From Companilactobacillus keshanensis (GTDB lineage: Bacteria; Bacillota; Bacilli; Lactobacillales; Lactobacillaceae): 64,000 bases of DNA. A program made the position numbers and the translations under genes. Within the stretch, counting starts at the first letter, position 1, and every line of letters starts with the position of its first letter. Shown piece by piece: positions 1 to 8,835 of this stretch. The notes below the pieces were generated by a model, which was not told the origin of the DNA, searched no databases, and was given only the letters and a program-made list of their open reading frames with translations. Location of the stretch: positions 25,124 to 89,123 of the forward strand of contig NZ_RHOS01000008.1 in assembly GCF_003946205.1 (NCBI RefSeq), in the 5' to 3' direction.

Positions 1-759
1 ATGTTCTAACTCTTGTTCATCTGAAAAAGGTACAACTTGTGCTTGTGTATCTTTGGCTAGTTGACGCCATTCACTTTGATTCCAGTTAACGATGAAGTAG
101 TCATCTTTGGTTTGGTTCTTTGTAATATGCATTTTAGCTTTAATATAATTGGCTCTGGTACCATGAAAATCAATATGGGCTGAATAAATATTATTTAAAA
201 CAGCTACATGTGGATGAAGATCAATTGTTCCTTCTAACTGGAAGCTTGAAAGTTCAGTTACTACTACATCGTCTTTAGTGGCTTTTTGTATTACATCTGA
301 GATAGGAATACCGATATTACCGGCATAAAATGATTGTTTAAATTTTGGAGAATGAGCCAACATCAATTGAATCAATGTTGTAACTGTAGTCTTACCATTT
401 GTTCCTGTAACAGCAACCATTTGTGCATCTGAAAAGCTATAAGCAATTTCTGGCTCTGTAATAACTGGTATATTCAAATCTTGAGCATGTTTTATCAGAT
501 CATTTGAATATGGAATACCAGGATTTTTAACTACATAGTCAAATGATGTATCAACTAAATCGGCATCATTACTTCCTGTAATAACTTTAAACCCTTGATT
601 CAAAAGTTCTTTGGCTTCAGTGTTTCCCTCTAGGGGATTAGAATCAACAACCGTTATCTCCGAATTCATTTTTTTTAATAATTTAGCTACTGCAAAACCA
701 CTTTTAGCTAAACCTAAGACGAGAATTCTTTTATTTGAGTATTTACTTTCTGCTTTCAT
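1..759 (-). CDS. murD: MurD, UDP-MurNAc-L-alanine:D-glutamate ligase (5' part, cut by window edge)
   Basis: This cytoplasmic Mur ligase adds D-glutamate to UDP-MurNAc-L-Ala in peptidoglycan precursor synthesis. About 253 N-terminal codons are visible and the rest lies beyond base 1. The protein opens with a Rossmann-like segment (RILVLGLAKSG), then has VVDSN, a KNPGIP motif and the ATP-binding loop VAVTGTNGKTT, the standard order for MurD. The ATG at 759 follows mraY by 10 bp, so it is the last visible gene of the division operon. Confidence 0.95.
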   Translation of the reverse strand, partial: MKAESKYSNKRILVLGLAKSGFAVAKLLKKMNSEITVVDSNPLEGNTEAKELLNQGFKVITGSNDADLVDTSFDYVVKNPGIPYSNDLIKHAQDLNIPVITEPEIAYSFSDAQMVAVTGTNGKTTVTTLIQLMLAHSPKFKQSFYAGNIGIPISDVIQKATKDDVVVTELSSFQLEGTIDLHPHVAVLNNIYSAHIDFHGTRANYIKAKMHITKNQTKDDYFIVNWNQSEWRQLAKDTQAQVVPFSDEQELEH

Positions 760-769
760 GACTGACTTC

Positions 770-1735
770 CTATATAAATAATATTAGATAAATTCCTGAA
801 CAAACAATTCCAACAATCCAAAAAACAATATCAACTTTCCATTCATTCCATCCCATCATTTCAAAATGATGATGAATTGGTGTCATTTTGAAAATACGTT
901 TATGGAAAACTCTATACGAGAATACTTGCAACATAACACTTGCTGTTTCTATTACGTAGACCAAACCGATCAAAAGAAGTGACCAGTAGCGGCCTAATAG
1001 GATAGCAATAGCCGCTAATCCTGCACCTAAAGCTAATGAACCAACATCACCCATAAAAATCTTTGCAGGCTTATGATTAAAAATCAAGAAAGCTAATAAT
1101 CCACCAACAACTGAGAAACAGACGATAGCAATATCAATTCGGTTTTGATTTAAAGCTATTATTCCGTATGTACCATAGGAAATAGTGGCCAAACCACTTA
1201 ATAAACCATCCAAACCGTCAGTTAAATTAGTTGCGTTTGAAAAACCAACTAACCAAAAGATTGTGAATAGAACAAAAATTATCACTGAATCAATTGACCA
1301 TATACCAGGAATAGTAAAGTTAAATGGCAATTGATCCGTTGCATAAACATATATAAAGATCAAAGCAACTAAAATTTGTAGGACTAACTTCTGCAAAACT
1401 TTTAATCCCAAATTACGCTTCTTAAAAACTTTGATGAAATCATCAATAAAACCAATTCCACCGTAAAGAACTATCACCAAAGTTATAATAATCAACGAAT
1501 GTGTCAATTTGTTTTGCCAAGCACCGACCCAAACGTTAGTGATCGTCATAGCAAGTATGATCAAAAGTCCACCCATTGTTGGTGTTCCGGATTTCTTTTC
1601 ATGCCATTTTGGCCCAACCTCTCGAATAGATTGTCCTTCATTATGCGAAATCAAGTAGCCAATTAGAAATGGCATTAAGATCGAGACGATGGCAAAAGTA
1701 CTGACTATATCTATAATAATTTGACTTAGTTCCAT
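770..1735 (-). CDS. mraY: MraY, phospho-MurNAc-pentapeptide transferase
   Basis: This integral membrane enzyme transfers phospho-MurNAc-pentapeptide from UDP to undecaprenyl phosphate to make lipid I. The 321 residues form about ten hydrophobic segments. Family signatures are visible: the N-terminal GTPTMGG, FIDDFIK, the cytoplasmic NATNLTDGLDGL loop and the FMGDVGSLALGA loop, with MTPIHHHFE near the C-terminus. Length matches the family. It starts with ATG behind GGGGA and lies between ftsI and murD in the usual division-cluster order. Confidence 0.97.
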   Translation of the reverse strand: MELSQIIIDIVSTFAIVSILMPFLIGYLISHNEGQSIREVGPKWHEKKSGTPTMGGLLIILAMTITNVWVGAWQNKLTHSLIIITLVIVLYGGIGFIDDFIKVFKKRNLGLKVLQKLVLQILVALIFIYVYATDQLPFNFTIPGIWSIDSVIIFVLFTIFWLVGFSNATNLTDGLDGLLSGLATISYGTYGIIALNQNRIDIAIVCFSVVGGLLAFLIFNHKPAKIFMGDVGSLALGAGLAAIAILLGRYWSLLLIGLVYVIETASVMLQVFSYRVFHKRIFKMTPIHHHFEMMGWNEWKVDIVFWIVGIVCSGIYLILFI

Positions 1736-1750
1736 GTAAATCCCCTTAAC

Positions 1751-3922
1751 CTATTTATTTTTCAATGTAACTATAATTTTACCACTGTCATTTAAAACAT
1801 GACCGGCTTTCAAGGATTGCGATGTAACATACCCGTCACCTTTAGTCGTCACATGTTTACCCGTAACTTCAGCAAACTTCAAAACATCATTTTTCGACCA
1901 GCCACTCAGATCAGGCATAGTCATTGCACCATTAGTCAATAAGACGATTCTTTGACCAGGCATAACTTTTTCGCCACTGGCCGGTAGTTGTTGAACAACC
2001 TTGTCTCCAGTTCCTATAATACCAGCCTGTAGGTTCAGTGAATCAATCTTCTTTTGTGCTTTAGTAGTGGAACTGTTCAAAAGACTTGGAATATCTACGT
2101 ATTGGCTGCCAACTACATTCGATTTGCCTGGTGAATCCCCTTGATTAACTAAACGAGTAACCAACGGATTGAATATCTCTGACAAGATCTTCTCTGGAGA
2201 TTCAGTCATTTTTTGTGGCTGTTTCATTGTGATATAGACAATATAATTAGGATCATTATATGGAATCATACCTGCAACTGAGAATATATAATTATTTGTA
2301 CCGGTCAAATAACCGCCTTGTTCAGATGCAACCTGAGCAGTACCAGTTTTAACTCCGACTTTTACATCAGAAACGTTATAGACTCTACCAGTTCCGTATT
2401 CCTTAGTAACTACCGAACGCATAGCTTTCTTAACTTTTCTTGCTGTACTTGCAGATATCGGATGACCAACTGTCTCAGTGTTATAAGTCTTTTCAGTTTT
2501 ACCCGTTGTAGGATTGACAACTTTTTTTATAATTTGAGGCTTGATCATCTTACCGTTATTAGCTATTGCTGAGAACGCTTGCAGCATCTGAATGGCATTA
2601 ACATTGACACTTTGTCCAAATGAGGTCATAGCTTGATCACTTTCATGCTCAAAAGAAATTCGACCTGCAACTTCACCTGGCAACTGAATTCCTGTTTTTT
2701 GACCTATTTTAAAACGTTTCATATACTTCATCCACGTTTTTGCACCCATTTTTTGTTCCAAATGGACCATTCCGACATTAGATGATCTTGTAAATGCTTC
2801 AGACATTGGAATCGATCCCCATCCAGCATCATTCCAATCATTGATCGTTCGACCACCAACTTCAACTGAACCAGATTGATACAATTCATTAGGATTGTAA
2901 TTACCTGAATCAATGGCCGCCGATAAGGTCAAAATTTTCATGACTGAACCAGGTTCGTATTGATCTTCAACTAAGGTGTCACGCCAGCTATCGGTCAAGC
3001 CTTTCCCAGTAGTGGGATTAAATGTAGGTCTTTGTGTCGCTGCTTCTATTTGACCGGTTTTAGCATTCATAACAACTACCTGTAGATTCTTGGGTTCATA
3101 TTTTTCTTCAACATTCTGAGCCAAAATTTCTGCGTATTGTTGAATTCTACTATTTAAAGTTAAATATACATTCGTTCCATCGACGGCATTTTTTTCAACT
3201 ACTTGAGAATTAGGTAATTCATTCCCATTAGAATCTTGTTTAGTAATTTTTTTACCATTAACACCTGACAACATTTTATTAAAATACTTTTCAATACCCA
3301 TAACACCACTAATATTACTATTAGAATCATTAGGATCATCGGCTTGAGTAATACCAACCAAATTAGTGGCAAATACTCCATTAGGATATGCTCTGGATGG
3401 AAGTTCAACGAAATTTATTCCTGCTAAATGCTTAGCGGCAATCTTGTTTTTGATCTCAATTGAAAGATCACGCCCAGATTGACCGAACTCGACCTGATAT
3501 TGCTTTTTATTTTTTGGAGTTAAATATTTCAAAGCCTGCTTTTTAGATATCGACAGATATTTACTCAATACCTCAGCAACCTTTGTTTTATCTTGAACAT
3601 AATCGGGCTTTCCATCTTCGGTTTTAGCCGAATGTGAAACAACAGCATAAATATTATAAATACTTGAATCGCCGGCAATCATTTCACCATTTGTATCTAA
3701 TATTTCACCACGATGTGCATTGACCTTTGAAGAATGTTCATACTTCATTTTGGTTCGCCGTGCTAAATTAACACCATTATATTGTTTACTAATAGCAATT
3801 GACGTAAATCTAGTAGTTGCGGCTATAAAAAAAAGGGCAGTCACGAGCACTATTATTATTCCTATAATATAGTGATTTCGCGTTGCCTTATTTGATAAAG
3901 CTTTTTTAATAATCCGTCTCAT
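1751..3922 (-). CDS. ftsI: Division-specific class B penicillin-binding protein (FtsI/PBP2x-like)
   Basis: This septal peptidoglycan DD-transpeptidase has one N-terminal membrane anchor (about residues 18-36), a PBP dimerisation domain and then the transpeptidase domain. The catalytic motifs are intact: SVMK at 326-329, SSN at 380-382 and KTG at 525-527. Two C-terminal PASTA repeats (about 605-723) resemble Gram-positive PBP2x. The start codon overlaps the ftsL stop as ATGA, implying translational coupling. Its partner would be a SEDS glycosyltransferase encoded outside this window (FtsW). Confidence 0.95.
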   Translation of the reverse strand: MRRIIKKALSNKATRNHYIIGIIIVLVTALFFIAATTRFTSIAISKQYNGVNLARRTKMKYEHSSKVNAHRGEILDTNGEMIAGDSSIYNIYAVVSHSAKTEDGKPDYVQDKTKVAEVLSKYLSISKKQALKYLTPKNKKQYQVEFGQSGRDLSIEIKNKIAAKHLAGINFVELPSRAYPNGVFATNLVGITQADDPNDSNSNISGVMGIEKYFNKMLSGVNGKKITKQDSNGNELPNSQVVEKNAVDGTNVYLTLNSRIQQYAEILAQNVEEKYEPKNLQVVVMNAKTGQIEAATQRPTFNPTTGKGLTDSWRDTLVEDQYEPGSVMKILTLSAAIDSGNYNPNELYQSGSVEVGGRTINDWNDAGWGSIPMSEAFTRSSNVGMVHLEQKMGAKTWMKYMKRFKIGQKTGIQLPGEVAGRISFEHESDQAMTSFGQSVNVNAIQMLQAFSAIANNGKMIKPQIIKKVVNPTTGKTEKTYNTETVGHPISASTARKVKKAMRSVVTKEYGTGRVYNVSDVKVGVKTGTAQVASEQGGYLTGTNNYIFSVAGMIPYNDPNYIVYITMKQPQKMTESPEKILSEIFNPLVTRLVNQGDSPGKSNVVGSQYVDIPSLLNSSTTKAQKKIDSLNLQAGIIGTGDKVVQQLPASGEKVMPGQRIVLLTNGAMTMPDLSGWSKNDVLKFAEVTGKHVTTKGDGYVTSQSLKAGHVLNDSGKIIVTLKNK

Positions 3923-4281
3923 TTCGAAACATTCCTTACATTCTTGTTACTCATTTTTAAATTATGTTCTTTAGCAAATGAAGACAGACTATCAAAGCTT
4001 GTCATTCCAGAAATTTCTTGTCGTAAATTAACATTCTCAGTACTTGTTTTGTTGATTTTAGATGTGATGTTATCTAAATTATTTTGAGCTGCAGTCATAG
4101 AAACATTAATGCTGACTAATGCCACCATTAATGACAATACTAAAGCACCTAAACAAATCAATAAACTGATCTCAAGTTTAGATACGGCCACACGACCTGA
4201 TATTTTAGGAGTTTCAACTGCTTTTGTTTGTGGTTGAACCTCTTCATAGTTTTGTAGATTTCTAGCTGTACTCTCTCTCAT
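3919..4281 (-). CDS. ftsL: Cell division protein FtsL
   Basis: This is a small bitopic division protein of 120 residues: a charged cytoplasmic N-terminus, one transmembrane segment (around residues 45-67) and an extracellular coiled coil. FtsL normally joins FtsB/DivIC and DivIB to activate septal synthesis. An in-frame TTG lies two codons upstream, but the ATG at 4281 is better placed behind GGAG. Identification rests on size, topology and its position between rsmH and ftsI, because the sequence is poorly conserved. Confidence 0.88.
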   Translation of the reverse strand: MRESTARNLQNYEEVQPQTKAVETPKISGRVAVSKLEISLLICLGALVLSLMVALVSINVSMTAAQNNLDNITSKINKTSTENVNLRQEISGMTSFDSLSSFAKEHNLKMSNKNVRNVSK

Positions 4282-4296
4282 TTTCAATTCTCCAAT

Positions 4297-5244
4297 TTAA
4301 ATCTTTTCTACGACTCGCAGCTTGGCACTATGTGCCCTATTATTTTCATCTAATTCATTTTCATTTGGTAAAATTGGTTTTCTAGTAATCATTTTTAATT
4401 CAGGCTTTAAGTAATCTGGAATAACTGGCAAGCCTTGTGGTACATCAATTTGTGATTTTTCTTTAAAAATATGTTTTACAATTCGATCTTCTTTAGATTG
4501 GAACGTTATTACGCTAATTCGACCTTTAGGAGCCAATAAATCGATTGCTTGTTCAAGCGATCTTTCTAGTGAACCCAATTCATCATTTACCGCGATTCGA
4601 ATGGCCTGAAAAACTCTTTTAGCGGGATGTCCACCAGTTCGTCTTCTTGCGGCCGGAATTGCATTTTTTATGATATCTGCCAATTCCAAAGTCGAAGTTA
4701 TTCGATGATCCTCTCTAATTCTTTCAATCGAACGAGCAATTTGTTTCGAAAACTTTTCATCACTATATTTATAAAAAATGCTGACCAAATCACTGTAATC
4801 CCAGTCATTGACAATCTTTTCAGCATCAAGATTCTGACGCTGATCCATTCGCATATCTAAACGAGCTTCTTTTTTATAAGAGAAGCCTCTTTGAGCATCA
4901 TCAAATTGAGGTGAAGAAACACCTAAGTCATATACGACACCGTCAACAGCTGTAACATTCAACTTATTTAAACTTTCCTTCATATCCTCAAAATTACTAC
5001 GAATTAAAGTTAGTTGATTGCTGCCGATGACATCACTATTTTTCAATTGTTCTCCGACCTCAATAGCAGCTTCATCTCGATCAAATGCATATACATGGCT
5101 ATTATTTATGCGACTTAATAACTCAGTCGTATGACCACCACGCCCAAAAGTTGCATCAACGTAGATACAATTATCACGAGGATTAACTTGTTCAATTGTT
5201 TCTTTTAGTAAAACTGTCTTATGTTTAAATTCTTTAGAAGTCAA
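4297..5244 (-). CDS. rsmH: RsmH (MraW), 16S rRNA N4-methyltransferase
   Basis: This SAM-dependent methyltransferase makes N4-methyl-C1402 in 16S rRNA. The N-terminal [10 protein letters not shown], the SAM-binding segment [12 protein letters not shown] and [10 protein letters not shown] are typical of the family, and 315 residues is the normal length. The most likely start is a TTG at 5244 lying inside the mraZ 3' end, an 11-base overlap with only a weak upstream GGAG. Expression probably depends on mraZ translation. The exact start is less certain than the identity. Confidence 0.95.
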   Translation of the reverse strand: MTSKEFKHKTVLLKETIEQVNPRDNCIYVDATFGRGGHTTELLSRINNSHVYAFDRDEAAIEVGEQLKNSDVIGSNQLTLIRSNFEDMKESLNKLNVTAVDGVVYDLGVSSPQFDDAQRGFSYKKEARLDMRMDQRQNLDAEKIVNDWDYSDLVSIFYKYSDEKFSKQIARSIERIREDHRITSTLELADIIKNAIPAARRRTGGHPAKRVFQAIRIAVNDELGSLERSLEQAIDLLAPKGRISVITFQSKEDRIVKHIFKEKSQIDVPQGLPVIPDYLKPELKMITRKPILPNENELDENNRAHSAKLRVVEKI

Positions 5245-5665
5245 AATCCGTCATTTTCTCCGATATCTCTTCAAAATTATCCTCAGCTTCTTTGCTGAAA
5301 TCATTCCATCGTTTTTCATCCCAAATTTCAATTCGATCAGAAACACCGATTATTACACAATTCTTTTCTAATTTAGAAAAATTTATCAATGGTGCTGAAA
5401 TATTAATTCTTCCCTGTTTATCAAACTCAACTTCAGTAGCAGCCGAATAGAAAAACCTAGTAAAAGAACGTGCATCCTTTTTTGTTAAAGGCAATTTGTC
5501 TAATTGAGCTTCCAATTTATCCCATTGAGCAAGAGGATATCCAAATAAGCAACCATCCATACCACGTGTAATGACAAAGCTTGTACCCATTTCTTTCCGA
5601 AATTTAGCAGGCACGATGATTCGGCCTTTACTGTCAATCGTGTGGTGAAATTCGCCCATGAACAT
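5234..5665 (-). CDS. mraZ: MraZ, transcriptional regulator of the division cluster
   Basis: This DNA-binding protein of the AbrB/MazE-like fold represses the mra/dcw operon in studied bacteria. Two MraZ repeats are visible: residues about 5-47 ([20 protein letters not shown]) and about 75-118 ([12 protein letters not shown]). The ATG at 5665 follows GAGGTG with 6-nt spacing; the upstream in-frame GTG overlaps that SD site and is rejected. It is the first gene of the operon and is preceded by a triple repeat matching its known type of binding site. Confidence 0.96.
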   Translation of the reverse strand: MFMGEFHHTIDSKGRIIVPAKFRKEMGTSFVITRGMDGCLFGYPLAQWDKLEAQLDKLPLTKKDARSFTRFFYSAATEVEFDKQGRINISAPLINFSKLEKNCVIIGVSDRIEIWDEKRWNDFSKEAEDNFEEISEKMTDFDF

Positions 5666-5699
5666 CCCAGTCACCTCAATTCTTTAACACCTCTTAATT

Positions 5700-5727
5700 T
5701 ACCACAATTCCCCACAATTAACCACTT
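5700..5727 (-). promoter_or_regulatory. MraZ operator: three GTGG boxes with 10-bp spacing
   Basis: Read on the minus strand, GTGG occurs three times at an exact 10-bp period (plus-strand CCAC at 5702, 5712 and 5722), each followed by an A/T-rich half such as GGAATT or TAAATT. Repeated TGGG-type boxes on one helical face are the known MraZ target. They lie 35-60 bp upstream of the mraZ start, so autoregulation is inferred. Confidence 0.75.
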
Positions 5728-5758
5728 GTTATTAAACATTGGTATTGACAAATTAAAA

Positions 5759-5810
5759 AAACTCTCGATTCGTTGATAATACGTAGTTACCAACGGTGGG
5801 AGTTTTTTGG
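5759..5810. terminator. Imperfect bidirectional hairpin upstream of mraZ
   Basis: ACTC...CGTTG pairs with CAACGG...GAGT with a bulged stem, and both flanks have a T-tract (AGTTTTTT on plus, the complementary run on minus). It may insulate the mraZ promoter from upstream transcription. Pairing is imperfect, so support is moderate. Confidence 0.4.
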
Positions 5811-5899
5811 AGTTTAGTTATCCATATGATTTAAGTTGCAATAAATGATCGAGTGAAGTAGTATTTCATTATATGAAATCAGATTAGGTGGTGGAAGTT

Positions 5900-6019
5900 T
5901 TGAACGACGAAAAAAAGCCTAAAAGTACTTTAACTAAAATAATTCAAGTTGTTGTTTGGTTAATGATCTTAGTTACCATCGGCGGAGTTGTCCTCGGATC
6001 TCTCATGAGTTTCATTTAA
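5900..6019 (+). CDS. Small DUF4044-type single-pass membrane protein (39 aa)
   Basis: This short gene on the opposite strand to its neighbours encodes a Lys-rich N-terminus (NDEKKPKSTLTK), one hydrophobic segment (about residues 13-35) and a very short tail. The composition and VWLMILVTIGGVVLGS core match DUF4044, a family of tiny membrane proteins common in lactobacilli and enterococci. The TTG start at 5900 has AGGTGG 8 nt upstream; a GTG at 5891 overlaps that SD. A terminator follows. The function of the family is unknown. Confidence 0.75.
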   Translation: MNDEKKPKSTLTKIIQVVVWLMILVTIGGVVLGSLMSFI

Positions 6020-6026
6020 AACAAAT

Positions 6027-6060
6027 AAAAACCAGAAGCCATTGGCCTCTGGTTTATTTT
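6027..6060. terminator. Bidirectional terminator between DUF4044 and thiT
   Basis: AACCAGAAGCC and GGCCTCTGGTT form an 11-bp near-perfect stem around a 3-nt ATT loop, followed by a T-rich run on the plus strand and preceded by an A-run that serves the minus strand. It separates two convergent genes. Confidence 0.85.
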
Positions 6061-6063
6061 TTT

Positions 6064-6651
6064 CTATTCTTTAACAATAATAAAACGTTTGAGGACCCGA
6101 TTCAAAACTACTAATAGAACTAATAGCATGATCATATTGGCAATAAAACTGCCACCATTAATAACTAATGAATAGATCCATGGATTCATAGTCTTTGGTG
6201 CATATGCTCCCCAGTAAATACCACCAGCCAAAAAATGCAGGAAGTATTTGACTAAAAATCCTAAAGCCGAATAAAGAATTATCAATCCCAGCGGATTTTT
6301 GCCAGATTGAATGCGGTTCTTAACTTGAACACTTCCCAATCCAACTAATCCAACAGCTGCAAATGCTAGAGGATATTCAACTAATCCTTGTAATGGATTT
6401 AAAAATCCACCACTACTGAATCCCTTTAAGATCAAATCTAGGATTCCCCAAACCAAACCGGCAGTTAGTCCTGGCTTAACACCTCTTCTTAACGCGTAGA
6501 TTGCCATGGGAATAAGTCCATATTCCACTTGAATCGACGAAACACCTAAATCGTGAGGTACAAATGATAGCGCTTGAGCTGCAGCGACGATAATGGCCCC
6601 TTCAGTTAAAACAACTAAACTATTATTTCTAGTTGCAATATTTTTTTGCAT
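6064..6651 (-). CDS. thiT: ThiT, thiamine-specific S component of an ECF transporter
   Basis: This 195-residue membrane protein with six predicted helices is the substrate-binding subunit for thiamine. It would share an EcfAA'T module encoded elsewhere. The YuaJ/ThiT features are present: an early EGAIIVAAAQAL helix, EYGLIPMAIYALRRG and GLVWGILDL. A longer reading frame extends upstream through the riboswitch expression platform, but only the ATG at 6651 has a proper SD (AAGGGAG, 9 nt upstream). The TPP riboswitch just upstream strongly supports thiamine specificity. Confidence 0.93.
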   Translation of the reverse strand: MQKNIATRNNSLVVLTEGAIIVAAAQALSFVPHDLGVSSIQVEYGLIPMAIYALRRGVKPGLTAGLVWGILDLILKGFSSGGFLNPLQGLVEYPLAFAAVGLVGLGSVQVKNRIQSGKNPLGLIILYSALGFLVKYFLHFLAGGIYWGAYAPKTMNPWIYSLVINGGSFIANMIMLLVLLVVLNRVLKRFIIVKE

Positions 6652-6652
6652 A

Positions 6653-6693
6653 TAAAAAGACTCCCTTATAATATTTGCCATCACAAGAGAGTC
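6653..6693 (-). terminator. Riboswitch expression-platform hairpin that also contains the thiT SD
   Basis: GACTCTCTTGT pairs with ATAAGGGAGTC over 11 bp (two G-U pairs) around a 13-nt loop, followed by TTTTTAT. It is therefore an intrinsic terminator, and the SD AAGGGAG sits in its 3' arm. Ligand binding could stop both transcription and translation. Confidence 0.75.
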
Positions 6694-6717
6694 CAACTGC
6701 ATCCAGTGTCCCTAACA

Positions 6718-6800
6718 CAATCCCTACGCATGTATTAACATAACAGGTTTAAAGGGTCTGAATTCCAATTCACTCTCAGCCAAATGGCTCCCCTTGTGTT
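6718..6800 (-). ncRNA. TPP riboswitch (THI element)
   Basis: The conserved blocks of the thiamine pyrophosphate aptamer occur in order on the minus strand: GGGGAGCC, GGCTGAGAGTGAA, the variable P3 region, GACCCTTTAAACCTGT, then TAATACATGCGTAGGGA. It sits between a good promoter and the terminator/SD hairpin of thiT. High intracellular TPP is expected to shut off thiamine uptake. Confidence 0.96.
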
Positions 6801-6818
6801 GACTATTTATATAAAGAC

Positions 6819-6847
6819 ACTATAGCACATTTAATTGTTACGTCCAA
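6819..6847 (-). promoter_or_regulatory. Sigma-A-type promoter of the thiT riboswitch transcript
   Basis: TTGGAC, 17 bp, TATAGT on the minus strand, ending about 18 bp before the aptamer. The -35 box lies inside the last codons of minD. Confidence 0.8.
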
Positions 6848-7631
6848 AAATACGACCTAAAAATCCAGTCTTTTTCGTTTCACTTAAAATATCCAATGGA
6901 ATATTCTCACCTAGCATTCGATGAGCTATATTTCGATAACTATGACCTGCATTACTCTTATCATCTAAAACAACCATGTGACCGGAATTAGAAGCCGCAA
7001 TGACTTCATCTTCATCAATAACTATTCCTAGCAAAGGAATACCCAAATGATTAACAATATCGTCAATTTTCATTGACGTACCATTGTTGATCATATTTTT
7101 TCTAACACGATTTATGATCAGATGTGGCGTAATCGGCATACTCATATTTTCCAGTATCCCTACAACACGATCCGCATCACTAACGGAAGCAATTTCAGGA
7201 TTAGTTACCACCAATGCACCATCGGCAACCGTCACGGCATTTTGGAATCCATATTCGATACCGGCCGGACAATCAATCATTACAAAATCAAATCTTTGTT
7301 TCAAATAACTAATGATACTTTCCAAAGATGTTTGATCCAAGGCATATTTATCAGTGAATTGTGATGCTGCCAATAAATACAAATTATCTTCAAATTTAGG
7401 ATCACGAACTAAAGCTTGAGATAGTACTACTCGACCTTGCGCAACATCAACGATGTCATAGACCACACGATTGGTCAATCCCAAAACTGAATCCAAATTA
7501 CGCAAGCCAATATCTAGATCGACCATACAAACCTTTTTACCAAGGCTTGCTAAGACGGTACTTATATTGGCGGTTGTGGTAGTTTTCCCAACTCCACCTT
7601 TACCGGAAGTTATAACAATCGATATCCCCAT
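6831..7631 (-). CDS. minD: MinD, septum-site-determining ATPase
   Basis: This membrane-associated ParA/MinD-type ATPase recruits MinC to the membrane to block FtsZ assembly near the poles. It has the deviant Walker A GKGGVGKTT at residues 10-18, VDLDIGLRNLD, the DCPAG motif and a C-terminal amphipathic membrane-targeting stretch (GFLGRIFGRNN). At 266 residues it has full length. It starts 2 bp after minC and ends the mreBCD-minCD operon. No MinE is present here, as is usual in Gram-positive rods. Confidence 0.96.
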   Translation of the reverse strand: MGISIVITSGKGGVGKTTTTANISTVLASLGKKVCMVDLDIGLRNLDSVLGLTNRVVYDIVDVAQGRVVLSQALVRDPKFEDNLYLLAASQFTDKYALDQTSLESIISYLKQRFDFVMIDCPAGIEYGFQNAVTVADGALVVTNPEIASVSDADRVVGILENMSMPITPHLIINRVRKNMINNGTSMKIDDIVNHLGIPLLGIVIDEDEVIAASNSGHMVVLDDKSNAGHSYRNIAHRMLGENIPLDILSETKKTGFLGRIFGRNN

Positions 7632-7633
7632 TA

Positions 7634-8296
7634 TTATACCGTTCTCTTTCTTGAATCTTTTATTATTTCCCGATAATTTTGTATATCTTCAACGTTGATC
7701 GTATGAAGATCATCTAGATAAGCAAAACTATTATCTTTAAATTTATCAGCATTATCCTCAGTTGCGATCTCGATCACATCTGCAATTCTCAATTGAGCCG
7801 CTCCAATTAAATTGCCACAAATAGCAACACCAGTATTATCTGGATATCCTGCTTGAACGACGCCATGGACATCACCAATAATAAATACTGAACCTGTAGC
7901 ACTGATGTGTGCACCTTCATGCAAAGTACCCAAAAAAAGTAAATCACCATCATATTCAAGTTTTTGTCCACTACGAACAATGCCCGCTTCAATATTCATC
8001 TGACTACTCTTGATCAAATTTTCAATCGATGATTTAGCCTCAACTTCAGAATCAATGCTCTTAATTTCTATTTCAGGATATTCTGAAAACAAGGTTTTCA
8101 ATTCTTTGACTTGTTCATCAGTCAACAAACGATTGCCTGTTTTGATAGTAACTTGAATAACTTCTTCTTCAGAAGATCCAACATTTTGATTAGCAATTAA
8201 TTTTTTTAATTCTTTTAAAGAATTGCTAAAATTGCCCTGATCACTAATGATCATGACATAACCGTCTTTACTCCCTTTAAGAGTAACGTCACTCAT
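7634..8296 (-). CDS. minC: MinC, FtsZ-ring inhibitor
   Basis: MinC depolymerises or destabilises FtsZ and is activated by MinD. The 220-residue protein has a divergent N-terminal FtsZ-binding domain (to about 105) and a C-terminal beta-helix with GDLLFLGTLHEGAHISATGS and a regular GDVHGVVQAG pattern, which binds MinD and dimerises. It overlaps the mreD stop codon by one base (TAATG) with GGAGGG upstream, so it is coupled to mreD. Confidence 0.93.
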   Translation of the reverse strand: MSDVTLKGSKDGYVMIISDQGNFSNSLKELKKLIANQNVGSSEEEVIQVTIKTGNRLLTDEQVKELKTLFSEYPEIEIKSIDSEVEAKSSIENLIKSSQMNIEAGIVRSGQKLEYDGDLLFLGTLHEGAHISATGSVFIIGDVHGVVQAGYPDNTGVAICGNLIGAAQLRIADVIEIATEDNADKFKDNSFAYLDDLHTINVEDIQNYREIIKDSRKRTV

Positions 8297-8835
8297 TACT
8301 TATCCCTCCTGTATTTGACCAGCCAATCACTCAAATTAGCTAACGGAATATAAAGTATGAAAAATACGATCATATTCCACAACAAAGTGGGTCCCAAGGT
8401 AAATGTAATGAAGTCCATTGTGTCCACTTTTGTTTGTTGTAACAATCTTTCCAAGATATAAATTCCTGATTGCATGAAAGTCAAAGCTAGGAAATAAATT
8501 GAGATCTCATATCCCATATTGGCTTTAACAAACAAGAACTTATAGTGATCAACACCTACCATTGCTAATGGCAGTAAGACTGTATACAACCCAATCATTC
8601 CAAAGTAATACGAATCATAGATCAATCCAAAGACTATCCCATATGTAATTAGCTGTCTACGATCACTAATTCTCATTGAGAGCATGACTAGAACCATTAG
8701 CATCAATTGGGGAATAAACATAACTTCGCCAGTATTCATGTTATTTAGAAAAGCCCACTTCATTAGACCATCTAAATAAAGTGCTAATAGTATAAAAATG
8801 ACCTGACCTGTAATTTTACGTGTCTTGACATCCAT
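8296..8835 (-). CDS. mreD: MreD, rod-shape determining membrane protein
   Basis: This 179-residue membrane protein with five to six hydrophobic segments belongs to the elongasome with MreB, MreC, RodA and a class B PBP. Sequence is weakly conserved in this family. The call rests on topology, the YGIVFGLIYDSYYFGMIG segment and its place directly after mreC (one-base TAATG overlap) and before minC. Confidence 0.9.
   Translation of the reverse strand: MDVKTRKITGQVIFILLALYLDGLMKWAFLNNMNTGEVMFIPQLMLMVLVMLSMRISDRRQLITYGIVFGLIYDSYYFGMIGLYTVLLPLAMVGVDHYKFLFVKANMGYEISIYFLALTFMQSGIYILERLLQQTKVDTMDFITFTLGPTLLWNMIVFFILYIPLANLSDWLVKYRRDK

Noticed and set aside
6064..6702. Longer thiT start at 6702
   Set aside because: The extra 17 codons run through the riboswitch terminator stem and have no SD; the ATG at 6651 has a proper one.
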